Assembly: GCA_944990035.1 (NCBI GenBank)
Contig: CALYLX010000128.1
Span: forward strand, 1,550,001-1,614,000
Length of the DNA stretch: 64,000 bases
Origin: Clitopilus passeckerianus
Lineage: Eukaryota > Basidiomycota > Agaricomycetes > Agaricales > Entolomataceae
Direction of reading: 5' to 3'
Numbering within the stretch: position 1 is the stretch's first letter; each line of letters opens with the position of its first letter. Below are positions 1-12,005 of this stretch, piece after piece. The position numbers were made by a program, and so were the translations under genes. Below the pieces are notes generated by a model, which was given only the letters and a program-made list of their open reading frames with translations, ran no database searches and was not told the origin of the DNA.

Positions 1-1
1 T

Positions 2-805
2 GAGAACATGAAGCGCGTCGCGTCGTCAGACCAGGAGCTGACTGTTGAGGAACGCAACCTACTTTCCGTTGCCTACAAGAACGTTATTGGTGCTCGCCGT
101 GCTTCATGGAGGATCGTTTCCTCGATTGAGCAGAAGGAGGAGTCGAAGGGTAACGAAGCACAGGTTTCTATGATTAAGGGCTACCGGGAGAAGATCGAGG
201 GCGAGCTTGCCAAGATCTGCGAGGATATACTTGATGTTCTCGACAAGCATCTCATTCCCTCTGCCGCATCCGGTGAATCGAAGGTCTTCTACCACAAGAT
301 GTGAGTTGGCGCTTTGAACGCATACAATCAAGGGTCTGACACGTTTTCAGGATGGGAGACTATCACCGCTACCTCGCTGAATTTGCCACCGGTGACAAGC
401 GCAAGGAGAGCGCCGACAAGTCCCTCGAGGCTTACAAGGCCGCTTCTGATGTTGCCGTCACTGAGCTCCCTCCCACACACCCCATCCGTCTTGGTCTTGC
501 ATTGAACTTCTCCGTATTCTACTATGAGATCCTCAACAGCCCTGACCGTGCCTGCCATCTCGCCAAGCAGGCGTTCGATGACGCCATTGCCGAGCTCGAC
601 ACTCTATCAGAAGAGAGCTACAAGGACTCGACCTCATTATGCAACTCCTCCGTGACAACTTGACACTATGGACATCCGACATGCAGGATTCTGGTGCGTT
701 ATTTCTCTTATTTTAAGCAACGGGACCATCTTTAACTCCATTTTCCTTCCAGCTGACAAGCCTTCAGATGCGAAGGATGAGCCAGAGGCAGCTGCTGACG
801 AGTGA
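2..805 (+). CDS. 14-3-3 protein, 5' end outside window
   Basis: Phosphoserine/threonine-binding adaptor of the 14-3-3 family, a cytosolic dimer that regulates signalling and cell-cycle proteins. The window opens inside the gene: the first codons read [20 protein letters not shown], which lies roughly 25 residues inside family members, so the ATG at 8 is not the start. Exons 2-300, 351-693 and 753-805; both introns are GT-AG. The core motifs [11 protein letters not shown] and [10 protein letters not shown] are present, and the acidic tail ends EPEAAADE. Oddity: frame is lost at the CC of 632-633, exactly where the invariant [16 protein letters not shown] segment begins. One extra C restores it and leads into the last exon. 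As written, translation stops at 661-663 and removes the C-terminal helix. The family call is certain; the break is most likely a sequencing error. Confidence 0.95.
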
Positions 806-1012
806 TTCTAGTCTCTAGTTCTGGTATTTGGTTGTGGTCTACTTCGACGTTCCCATTATCTTGCATCACATTTGTCGCCCTCCTCACTTTACCTCCTTAC
901 ATCATCGCATATTATCATAGTTTAAACCGTCAATGAAAGAGTCAAACATCGCACATTGTGAATTTTAACGTGAACCGTTATACCCGTTTAGTGATCGTGT
1001 TGAGGCCTGCTG

Positions 1013-4000
1013 ATGACAGCATCAGGAACTCTCAGTAACCCGTCATCATCGTTGCGAAGTACAGACAGTCAGTCACGTAGCTCACGCCTCAAGTTGAGGC
1101 TCCAGATGCCCTCCACATTCCTTTGGCTCATACGAGCATCCTCTCTCATCGTCCTCACATTATCCTACTACGGAATCCAGCATGTATACGAAAATCTTTC
1201 TCCACAAGGCTGTAAAATGTCCAGGATGACGCCTTCATATGTTGTGCAGACTGCGTTCAACGCGTCCTGGACTCCGCTAGCAAGCCGCTATTCCTTGTCA
1301 CTGTATCGAGAAGTGGGATTTGATCCAGTTCAAGTACGTCAATCCAATGAATTTTGAAGACGAACCAACCGATTGAATATTTGTAGCCAGACGGACTACC
1401 TGTCCTTTTTATTCCAGGAAATGCTGGCTCCTCCCACCAAGTGCGCTCCATAGCCTCCTCTGCCACGAGGCAGTACTACGAGAAACCTTTATCCATTACT
1501 CCCGAGTTCTCCAGGCGAAATGTCAAGCCATTGGACTTCTATGCAGGCGAGCCTTCTGGGATAATTGTTACTTCTGGCCCTATGCTCACTTTTGTTCTTA
1601 GTCGACTTCAATGAGGATCTCTCTGCATTCCATGGGCCCACTCTCGATGCACAAATCCAATACACCTCTCGTGCGATCGGATACATTCTCTCTTTATATC
1701 CCCGAATACCACCATCATAGTCTTGGGACACTCCATGGGTGGTGTAGTCGCCACAGCCCTCCTCCCTGCCCCCGACATATCAGCCATTGTTACGATGTCG
1801 ACGCCTCATACTCTCCCTCCTGCCCGGTTCGATGCTCGTATTGAAAAGATATACAAGCATAATGAACAAATACTTCATTCCGATCAAACACCAGTCGTCT
1901 CCTTATGCGGGGGTGCCACCGACATGATGGTACCATCTGAATCATGCGTCCTCCCCAGAGAAGGTGCGGAGCCTGGCTTCAGGAGAACTGTCTTCACTTC
2001 GGCTTTGGAAGGTGCATGGACCGGTGTCGGCCACCGTGAGATGGTTTGGTGCCACCAGGTCCGTTGGAGAGTCGCAAGAGCTGCGCTTGAACTAGGGTCT
2101 GCATCTTCAAAGGAGGAGAGGGGCAAGATTCTGGATGAATGGATACGTGACGGGCATACTCTCCCGTCTTCGACAGGTGAAACGGCCAAGGGCGAAGTGG
2201 ACCCCGCGGAGGTGAATGTATTGGAAGAGGGTGAACGGCTGCTGGAGGTGTTCTTCCCTCGCAAATCGGCACTGCACCTAATACCTCTCCCTTTATTCTC
2301 CGAAAAGCCTTTGCGAGCTACTATCCTAGTGGGATTCGGCTCGATTGTTCCTTACACCTCTAGGAGTTTGAACCCCCTCAAAGTATCTGTGCTACTTTGC
2401 TCAAAGGCTTCCTCAGCCGGCCAAAAGTGTACAACTTTACCTCCTGAGGTCGTTAGGCTTCTGCCGCATGAAATCTCTGGAATGACTTTCCCCATACCGG
2501 AGGTTGGGTCGGATGAGTCTGAAGGAGTCACTCTGTTTGAGGCTGTCGTACCTGACGCCGAAAAGGATGTCGAAGCACGCTGGCTAGGAGTCCGTCTTGA
2601 AAATGGTGTTGGGCGGGGATGGCTATATGCTGGATTTTCTGATCAAGATGTAGTTGTCAACGAGATCAGCACGTTCTGTAGGTATCTTTACCTTCACTAC
2701 GCCGCGAAAACTGTATTAAAATTTGACAGCTCTATTATTCGGAGCCTTCACCGTGCCCTTCAAAACTGCAGACATTCTGCGCGTACGGTACCGCTTCCCT
2801 CGCGTTACATCCAATGCTCTACTTGTTTATCGAATCATACCTGCTCGCCCCGCCTCACCCGAGTGGTGCTCTGGTAAGCTGACGTTAATGGATTTAGGCT
2901 TCTGACTAATGTATCTCTAGATCCTCATCTCGGCCCTCTCTTGGTACATGAATCTCAGCCTACGGAAACCCACTACTATCCTCTAAATGCAGTTGGTCGC
3001 CATATTCTCCTACACACACATACTCCCGCGCCATATATCCTGCCGGGCCCGGCTACCTCATACCGAAACCTAGAATTTACCCTCTATTCTTCAAGTCCTC
3101 TCGGGTGTAACATGGAAGGTTTCACACTTTCTATGGACTGGTCTGCGACCCTCGGCAGATGGGCAGCACGGTACTTCATCACGGTTCTAAGCTGGTCAAT
3201 CGGAGTCATTTCCGTCATTCTCTTCAACACCTGGGGGATCGGCGATCGTGGCGCAGGTACGCAACTGTTTGTATCTTCCTGCGTTACAGCTGTGACTTAC
3301 ATCCTTGTTTCAGCAATTCCATCCGTCACGCAGTCATTAGTCATGTTCGGAAGCTGTAATCTCAAAGGATTGCTGTTACTCTCCTTAGTGATCTGTGCTC
3401 TCCCCGTTCCCGTTCAGTATTATTTGGGCACCGCCGGCGATGTATTGTTTGCCCCACTCGCGCCTCTCCTACTCTTGTGTGCAACTGGGCTGGTGTCGTT
3501 GTCCTGGTTGATACTCCAAGGATTATTGTGGCCGATAGGCGAATTTGCCGCATTGTTTGGTGGCAGGTATGTTTTCTACATTCTCCAGCGTGCGGGTTGT
3601 TCGACTGACCAATAATCCAACCTGAAGGCGCAGGCGCCAAGACGACACTGGGCTCCACAGGAGTACCGTTGTTTCGATCGCCGTTATCCTTGTTTTAATT
3701 TTCCTCCTTATACCCTGGCAGGTTGCATATCTTGGATGCTGGCTTATCCATTGCTTTACATGTGCATCGTCTGCTCGCAGGATTTCGCGAATGCAAACAT
3801 CTCGTGTCGAAGTAGCTGGAGCGATCCCGCTTCTCGATATTTCCACAGCGGCCACGCCAAATAATGGAACTCGGGAGGATAAAGATACCCATGCAAGATC
3901 AAGTCAAGCCGCTTTGCGGGTGCAGTTGGATAACCATAATTACAACATGCACCTACTTCTGCTCATGACCTGGTTGTTGCCAACGGTTGCCCCGGTTCTA

Positions 4001-4365
4001 GCAGTCTGGGTGCGAACTCTTGCAACTGCTGGCCTCTCCACCCCTTTCGATGGAGACCACGATTTTTGGAACATTACCCCCTTTTTAATCCTTATTGATT
4101 ATGCGTCTCGCCACACTGGGCCTATCTTTGAGAAAAATGAGTGCGTGAGGTTTCTCCATATTATATTCTGACACGTCTAAAATATCACCCCGGTAGGAAT
4201 TTAGAAAGTATTTTATCGGTTCGTTATTGTTGGGTGCTTGTTGCTTTCACAGCGGCATTCGTTGGTCCTCGAAGAACTTTCCGAGTGGTCGACGCCACAA
4301 ATATAGCAATTGCAGCTATTGTTGTTGTTCGCGTAGGACGGCGATACTGGGGAGGTAGGCGGTGA
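1013..4365 (+). CDS. BST1: GPI inositol-deacylase (PGAP1/Bst1 family)
   Basis: ER membrane lipase that removes the inositol-linked acyl chain from GPI anchors before export of GPI proteins. Exons 1013-1333, 1387-1546, 1602-2677, 2730-2873, 2921-3256, 3314-3566, 3628-4140 and 4197-4365; about 990 aa after one base is added. An N-terminal membrane anchor is followed by the lipase motif GHSMGG (nucleophile Ser), STPHTLPP, and a C-terminal multi-membrane half with the Bst1-like segment [16 protein letters not shown]. Intron 2 (1547-1601) begins GC, the only donor giving the right phase. Frame breaks in the C4 run 1700-1703 just before the nucleophile; a fifth C gives [25 protein letters not shown] sequence. 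A 50-nt GT-AG segment there could be called an intron, but it would remove a conserved helix. Intron 5 (57 nt) is open in frame and might be retained. Confidence 0.9.
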
Positions 4366-5503
4366 TTCAAAAGTCGCTAGCATGCTAGTGGGCACATAAA
4401 CATGTCTGTCTGTAGAGATTCACTTTATCTAATTTGTAGTCGACCCTAATTCTCTTTTCAATCAATCGACTCTTAACTACTTGCACGGGTTGGAGAATGC
4501 CTTATAGACTTAATCCACGGCGTAACTGCGAGTGGTTAATCGCAGCTCGCGGGCTTGGCGTTGTAACTCGAAGGAGAAAAAATGTGTGAAGATACGAGGG
4601 GGAATAGGATGTGCATGTCAGTGTCAATAAGGTCAATGGTTATTGTCAGTCTACCTTACGAGTGTCAAGACAGCCTTTGCATGGAAGCAAGTTATCCTCA
4701 CCCATACTTCTGTCTAATCAGAAAGCCAATAATATGATCGGGAGCTGGGCTTCCTGGGTGGAAACAATGAGTCGATCAGGAATCCAGGCCCCTAGGGGAC
4801 TCAGGCCATTCTGCCAACTCATGTGTTGTGGAATCGGACGGTTTGCAGGTTCAGGAAGGTCGGTATGACTCGACCCCAGCCGACCCCTCACAGACTAGCT
4901 TGGAAATCTTCATTGTGGACACTGATCTTAAGATCGGGATCAATCCGATTCCTAAGGCTAGCCGCTAGGTTGATGCCTCGCAAAATCGATTCCATGGAAT
5001 CGAAGTGCCGCTCTTCTTGTTGCAGCCTGAATGTCGTGCACTTTACAGGTGCTTATTACTAAAAAACATGCGAGCTGCACGTTGTTTGGGTTGTGAAAGG
5101 AAGAAGTCGATCTATCCTGATGTAAGCAACACTTCCTGAAGGGCTTGGACGGTTGCGCCACGTGGCATCGCTAATGTGCTGCGGCCAGCCAATTTCTGAA
5201 GGTGTATTGGTATTAAAAAAATAGAGCAGCTACGATAGACTTCAGAACGGCTTTTTCAAAGTGGAGCATTTTTTTTCTGGCTCATTCCAGAAGAAATGAA
5301 GGGTGTTTTTTGGGTGGTTTGAAGAGAACAAAATGGGCAATCGCCCTGATAAGGAAAATTTCCCCACGCTGAACCCATCAATCACATAACATATGGCCAG
5401 AGTTCATACTCCGCTACTCACCCTCTTAGCGTTGCGACCATTTAGAAGGTGTGAAAGGTTTCTCTAACCCCCTCAAGAAAAACCGGCAGCGCCTCTCAAC
5501 CAA
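4366..5503 (+). other. Intergenic region without recognisable gene
   Basis: This 1.1-kb interval lies between the BST1 stop and the KDM5 start. Open frames are short (at most 85 codons), overlap each other and show no domain or splice-supported continuation. It should hold the BST1 3' end and the KDM5 promoter. There is an A/T-rich patch near 5205-5290. No repeat or RNA gene was recognised. Confidence 0.6.
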
Positions 5504-8500
5504 ATGCACGGGTCCTCCTCGACATCTTCTCCTCGAGGGACTCCCTCCCGTCGTGGAAAGTCCCCGAAATTCAGAGCCGAAAGCCCATCAGAGACCAGTT
5601 CTACTATTCTTCCTTCAAACTTCACCAATGAACCTGCTCCTTCCTTCACTTCGTGCCTAGAAATTCTTGTTGAAGGCTCCAAGCCAATTGAAACGGATTC
5701 TGAAAAGAAATCTGAATCGCCGGAACCAACGCAGTCAGCAGCTGGGGAAAATAAGCGAGCGCCTCGCAAATCGAAGACAGACGCATTGGTGGCGCTGCAT
5801 AATCAAGCAAGGTCATCATCTCCAGGTGGTTCCAGGACCGGCGCAAATACGGTTCCTATACCTGTTCCTTCAGCTTTGGACTTCTCTTCTGTGAAGAAAC
5901 CAAATCCTCAGCGGAATCCTACTTCGTCGACTGATCCAAGGCCCTTCGGATTGGAGGACTGTCCGGAGTATCGTCCTACGATGGACGAATTCCAGGACCC
6001 GACAGCGTACATACGTTCCATATCTGGTGAAGCTCAGGAATATGGGATTTGCAAGATTATCCCACCAGAGGGTTGGGAGATGCCTTTCGTAACAGATACC
6101 GAGGTGCGTAAGCTACTACCATCACCAAAGCCATCCCTCATAAACTCTCCAGACCTTTCGTTTCCGGACGAGACTTCAACGATTGAATTCGGTGGAAGCT
6201 TCATCAAGAGCCAAGTTGAATTTTCTAGAACAGCTATACCAGTACCATAGGCAGCAAGGCAACTCCCGTGTGGCTATTCCCACTATCAATCAGAAACCTG
6301 TGGATCTTTGGTTACTGCGAAAAGAAGTGCAGAAGATGGGAGGATATGATGCCGTATGTGATTTAATTCCAGCAGTTGGTGTCTTACTGATTTCATTCAG
6401 GTTTGTCGGGATAAGAAATGGGCGGAATTGGGACCGACCTTGGGTTATCGAGGCATCCCCGGTCTATCCACTCAGCTCAGAAACTCGTATTCGAAAGTGA
6501 TTCTACCATACGAACAGTTTTGCGAACGAGCCAAAACCACTGTTGCTGCTGGGCGTGACGCAAACAAGATGGACGTTGATTTACCGGCCTCAAGTGATCT
6601 TTCCCGATCAATTGAAAGGGAGACGCCTCCGAATGACACGAGCCCCCCGTCGAGCCCTCTGACAACGTCTAGTTCACTTTCGGAGCCGTCGGATGACGGC
6701 GATTCTGGGGCTCGCCCCAGAAGGAGCACTAGAGTTGGATCCATTGAACGCAGTGGTACGTATTACCCTCGCCTGATATTCCTCGGTCACAAATGAAGTT
6801 TGTTGCAGTATCTCCCAAGAAGCCTTCTGAATCCGCAAAACCAACGTTCACTGTGCGGCCGCCAGCGTTCAACGACACATATAAAGATGACACTGTAGGA
6901 ACGTCCGAGGTGGGTTCAAAGCGGCCTTGTATTACCTCTTAGGATTTATTCTGCTTATTAGCAACCTTGTGAGATTTGCCTTGGTAAAGACCACGGTGAG
7001 GTAATGCTGCTTTGCGATGGTTGCGACTGTGGTGAGTTTCCTGTCTTTCGATTATTGTTCAACCATTGCTCATCAGGTGTAAGGGTTCCACATGTACTGC
7101 CTGGATCCCCCTCTGTCGAGCATCCCCAAGGAACACTGGTATTGTTACGCATGTCTTGCGGGAACTGGGGGTGATTACGGGTTTGACGAGGGCGAGGAAC
7201 ATTCCTTGTCCAGTTTCCATGCTCGTGATAAGGAGTTCAGGCGAAGGTGGTGGAAGGCGCATGTCCCGGCAGCCAAACGGGACTATGATCCCCACAATCC
7301 TCTGCTGAGTCAGATCGGGGACGTTACCATTTCGGAGTATGATGTTGAAGAGGAGTTCTGGCGTCTCGTCCAATCTCCGAACGAGACCGTAGAGATCGAA
7401 TATGGTGCAGACGTACATTCGACTACCCACGGAAGGTCCGCTTTGATCTGTCCGCCCGGTTGTGTGCATACTGAAATCCCTTTAGCGCAATGCCTACGAT
7501 GGAAACACGTCCCACTGATCCGTATTCCAAAGACCCTTGGAACTTGAACAACCTGCCCATCTTACCTGACTCGCTTTTACGTTACATCAAATCTGACATA
7601 TCGGGCATGACTGTGCCTTGGACATATGTCGGGATGATTTTTCTACATTCTGTTGGCACAATGAGGTTTGTCACGTTTTTGCCCTTGTAACTACATGTCT
7701 CAACGCCTTGATAGGATCATTATACGTACAGCATTAATTTCAGTAAGGCATGCGCTTCATCCGCAATCAACATGCGCTAACCTTATGTATAGTGCACTGG
7801 GGCGAAACCAAAACATGGTATGGGATACCAGGAGATGATGCGGACAAGTTCGAGGCTGCTATCAAGAGTGAAGCGCCTGATTTATTCGAAGCTCAACCCG
7901 ATTTACTCTTTCAACTGGTTACTCTCATGAATCCTAAACGGCTCAAAGACGCAGGCGTGCGCGTATATGGGTGCAATCAGAGAGCGGGCGAATTTGTGAT
8001 TACATTCCCCAAAGCATATCACGCAGGATTTAATCACGGCGTAAGTTTACCCTTTCCTCGTCAATACGCATACTAAACGCTACACAATAGTTGAATTTCA
8101 ACGAAGCGGTAAACTTTGCACTACCAGACTGGCTGCCTTTTGGAAGCGACTGCGTTCAGCGATACCGTGATCACAGAAAATCCCCTGTTTTCTCTCAGGA
8201 CGAACTCCTTATCACGATCACGCAGCAATCACAATCCATTCACACTGCTATGTGGTAAGAGAGAACTGCCTGCTGTCAACTGACTGACCGCTGACTCCAA
8301 TTCATAGGTTGATTGATGAATTGAAGGCGATGGTCGAAAGAGAAATCCAGAATCGTGCCAAGGCACGCTCTAAAGGCATCCAAGAGGTTGTTGAACATCA
8401 TGATCGTCCGGACGACCAATACCAGTGCTTGGTATGCAAGACGTTCTGCTACTTATCCTTCGTCAAGTGCAACTGCAATTGGCCGCATATCGCGTGCGCC

Positions 8501-11404
8501 GACCATATGCATCTGCTTTGCCGATACGGCAACTTCCATCGAACCGTCCTTCGAACAAGGTTCACTGACCAAGAACTTCTGGATATTCAATCAAAGGTTG
8601 CGGAACGAGCCAACGTTCCTTCATCCTGGCGCTCCCGATATCAGAAAGCCTTGGCCGAAGCAGCCCTGCCTCCTTTCCGCGCCTTCGCGCTCTCGTAGAG
8701 GCTGGAGAGAAGATTAACTATCCTCTCCCCGAACTCGACAACCTTCGCAAATGCGTCACCCGAGCGAATGCGTGGATCAATGCATCTGCCACATTCAGAA
8801 TTCGTAAAGCCAGCCGGAATCGATCCAAACAACAGCAATCACAGCGAGGTCGCCCCAGAGGTCGACCGCCGTTGGACAAGAACAAAGTTGCTGCCGATGA
8901 CCCCGGCGACCAACCCAACCAACCCCTAGAGGATCTTTATTCCCTTTTGGACGAAGTAAAAACCCTTGGTTTTGACTGTCCAGAGATCCAGTCTCTCCAG
9001 GATATCGCAACCCTCGCGGAAACGTTGAAATCGAAAGCCATTGCCCTCCTCCAAGATGATCGACAGCGTGAAGGCTTCATGGCGGATTGCGATCTTCTTA
9101 TACTGGACTCCTCCGCCATCAACGTAATCATAGATGAGGTCGAGGACATTCGAAAGATCGTTGACAGGGAAAGCCTGGCGTCAGAATTGGAAAAATTCTG
9201 CGGAGAAGACGAATCCCTCACTTTAGAGCAAGTAGACCAACTGGTCGATCGTGCCAAAGCATGCGAGATATCCACGGATAACAAGTATCTCAAGATGCTA
9301 GAGGACAAGAAGGCAGCAGGGAAAGAATGGGAGCAGCGAGCCATTGCGATTTTGGATAAACCCGTCAAAACGATGGAAGAACTGGAAGCTTTCGCCGAGA
9401 TGGACCCCAATACCCCAATCGATCCAACCGTCAGTAGTCGCCTTGCCACTGCAAGAAACAAGGCCAAGGACTTCGACAAACAGGCCAATGCATGGCTCCG
9501 ACCTGACTCTGACACTCCGAAGCCCCGTGTGCAGGACGTGCTTCGACTCTGCAGCCGTGCAGAGAAAGACTTCAGCATCCCATCTGTACAGGCACTGAGA
9601 GGGACGGCGCAGATTGCGAAAGACCTCGAGACGCATTGCGACGAGGTACTGCGTGGTCGACAGCTGGCAGAAAACGAGGATATCTTCGATATCATCGAAA
9701 AATGGCGAGTCTACGTTATTGAACACCTTGGGATGTTCACTCTGCCAACATTTGACAAGTTGATCACGCAAGTCAAGTTACACGAGGGATGGCTTACAAC
9801 GCTTCCGTGGTATTGCAAAGATCACAAGAAGCCACACTCGCAAGGCGTCTACCAGGATGTTTTATCCGCAACTGATCCCAAGGATGAAAGCCCTCCTGCG
9901 GACGAGTACCATACCTGCATATGTGATCAAGCTGTCCGACCTCCACCCCCTGGCCAGGCCTCTGACGCAGTGCAGTGCGACCATTGTTACGCAAGATTCC
10001 ATGGTGAATGCGCCAAGAATGGGGGATCCTGCCCATTCTGCGACCACCACCATTGGAATGGAACGATACACAAAACTCGGAGCTGGCATTTCTGTTTCCT
10101 CCCTCCTATCCTTCGCAAAGCCCCGGAGCTTACGAAGAAGTATTCAAATGATTGGAAGCAGTTAGAGGTCATTGTCCACCGCCTTGACCGTCTCTGCGCC
10201 ACGATATCACAGTTTCTATCATACACATCCGATCCCTCGAATCAACTCCCCAGCTACATCCACCAAGTGCGCCATTATATGAGGAAGTTATACAAGATTC
10301 AGTTTGCTGTATCTCCAAATCCGGACGTTTCCTTCGGGTTGGACCTCGCCGGTCTGCATCGGATACTCGCTAATCGACCTCCTCGGCAGAAGCGTCGAAG
10401 ACGGCCAACTTTCCAATTCGGCCAGGAAAGAGATCAAGACTGGTCTGACGGCACACGCTGCATTTGCCGTGGCCGAACCCCGTATGTGCTGAACTACCCA
10501 GCCATTCGATGCAAAGAGTGCAACAAATTCTATCACTGCGATTGTGTTTTCTATCCTATTAAGCCACCCCAAGCAAACCCAAACTGGACGTGCCCTATCT
10601 GTTGCCTCAGGAAGAATAAGGTCTACCCCTATTCCGAAGTCCGTGTTCGGCCCCCTTGTAAGTTTTTTCCTCGTATCATTCAATCGCGTCTTCAGGTCTA
10701 AGATTTACGTAGATGAGGAGAGGAATCATGATCCTGACCTCTATGTGAACACCCAAGCCATGCTGGACAACTTCAGCAAGGAACTCATATACAAGAGACT
10801 ACCCCCTCCCCAGGCTCCAACCCTTTTTGTTGATCTTATCGGATGGACGCCGGGAGTACCCGACCCTAGCGAGAGGGACAACGATGCGCGGACGCGGTCA
10901 ACCTCTACTGTGGCACATAGTCCTGTCTCAGTCCCAATCCATGTTGATCCCACAAACGGCCTGGGATTCTTCGCCAGACCACCCGCATCCGCAGAGTCTG
11001 CCGCCAACTTACCCCCTCCTCCTTGGTCGAGGTGGGGTACGATGACCACACCAACTCGGCCACCCTCGGGTCAACTTCAACCCAGCACTACGGAACATTC
11101 GCCCCCACCGCACTTGACACAGAACTTGAAGCGCAAACATATAGACGGCCCTCCTTCCCCCGAGGAAATCTCTCGGGCTAGCTCGTCCTCTTCTGCAGGG
11201 CCCTCAAAGCGTCGCATACCTTCCGCATCGCCTCAACCACAACCAATCTTGGAGCGTCCAACGCAGACACTTTCACCCTCCCTGGCGATGATTGTGTCTC
11301 CAGTGAATCAGACGGTCATGATGTCTCCCAAGTCACCTTACGTCCCTCCTGCCCTTCGAACTGGTTCGAGTACTTCACCCACTGCATCAGTCCCACAGGC
11401 CTGA
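5504..11404 (+). CDS. KDM5: KDM5/JARID1-type histone H3K4 demethylase
   Basis: Nuclear Fe(II)/2-oxoglutarate dioxygenase predicted to demethylate H3K4me2/3. Twelve exons: 5504-6103, 6153-6353, 6401-6755, 6809-6909, 6962-7031, 7084-7435, 7486-7665, 7715-7742, 7793-8040, 8091-8254, 8308-10657, 10713-11404; 1780 aa after two one-base corrections. Domain order: JmjN (about 152-193), ARID (LDWLLRKEV-like [17 protein letters not shown]), PHD1 ([19 protein letters not shown]), JmjC with WHNEDH (His and Glu iron ligands) and the distal His in [11 protein letters not shown]5HC2 zinc finger ([17 protein letters not shown]), a long helical PLU-1-like region, and two C-terminal PHD fingers (CICDQAV..., [14 protein letters not shown]). 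The 28-nt exon 8 follows directly on WHNE. Frame breaks sit in T5 at 7638-7642, just before the iron motif, and in CC at 8682-8683. Same architecture as fission yeast Lid2 and animal KDM5. Confidence 0.93.
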
Positions 11405-12005
11405 AGACCTTGATCTCACAATAAACTGTTCATTGGCATGCATACATTTCCTCACATTACTTTCACGTATACATCAAGCTTCGACTGCATGCTGTCTTTT
11501 TCTTTTCTTTTTGTACTACGAATATTTACTTACTTACGGTCTTGGTCTGATAATGCTATACAACTACGAGCCAATCTTCATATTTTTAGGCGCAGCCAGA
11601 AAACAATTTTGCTCGCCCATGATGCTTAGTCAGCTTGACGGAGCCAACATTTGTTGACACAACCGGCCTGTCCAGTGGCTCACATAACTCTACCCTCGAC
11701 CGCCACCACTCCTGGCAGCGTTGAAGTTTGATACCAACTGTTGGCATTTCAAACGGTCATCTAGGTTGGGTGTGTTAGTTTTGTCGTTAGAACTGGTGGC
11801 TGGTGGGTCTACGAAAACCAAGTCGGTTAAATCCCAGTCTACATCGCAGTTTACTCTGCTTCACAGAAGAGCGATTTTTTTGCATCCTAAGCCCGCTTTT
11901 TGTCAAGGAGCCAACCAGTCAAATAAGCCATTATTTAAACACTCCCGCCTGGCTGCCGATTCCCGCCCGTGTGTCTCCTTATTGAAGCTTCACAAAGTCA
12001 ATTCA
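11405..12005 (+). other. KDM5-TFIIB intergenic region
   Basis: About 600 bp between two genes on the same strand. The first part is T-rich, typical of a 3' untranslated and polyadenylation region. The last 80 bp contain the AT-rich stretch TTATTTAAAC near 11931-11940, a possible core promoter for TFIIB. Open frames here have no support. Confidence 0.5.

Noticed and set aside
1667..1716. A 50-nt GT-AG intron in BST1 just before GHSMGG
   Set aside because: It would restore frame without adding a base but would excise [13 protein letters not shown] sequence that is conserved in the family, so a missing base is the better reading.
4366..5503. A hidden gene or transposon remnant in the 1.1-kb gap before KDM5
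   Set aside because: No open frame, inverted repeat or domain could be supported by eye.
8937..9771. Long open frames (up to 252 codons) on the minus strand opposite KDM5
   Set aside because: They mirror the codon structure of the KDM5 helical region, are Ser-rich shadows, and have no start context, domain or splice support.
10650..10720. Apparent frame break in KDM5 after VRVRPP
   Set aside because: Using the acceptor at 10711-10712 instead of the nearer CAG gives a 55-nt intron with correct phase and reads on as [12 protein letters not shown].
1013..11404. Programmed ribosomal frameshifting as cause of the breaks
   Set aside because: There is no consistent slippery heptamer or downstream structure, and the breaks occur in many unrelated genes at arbitrary positions.
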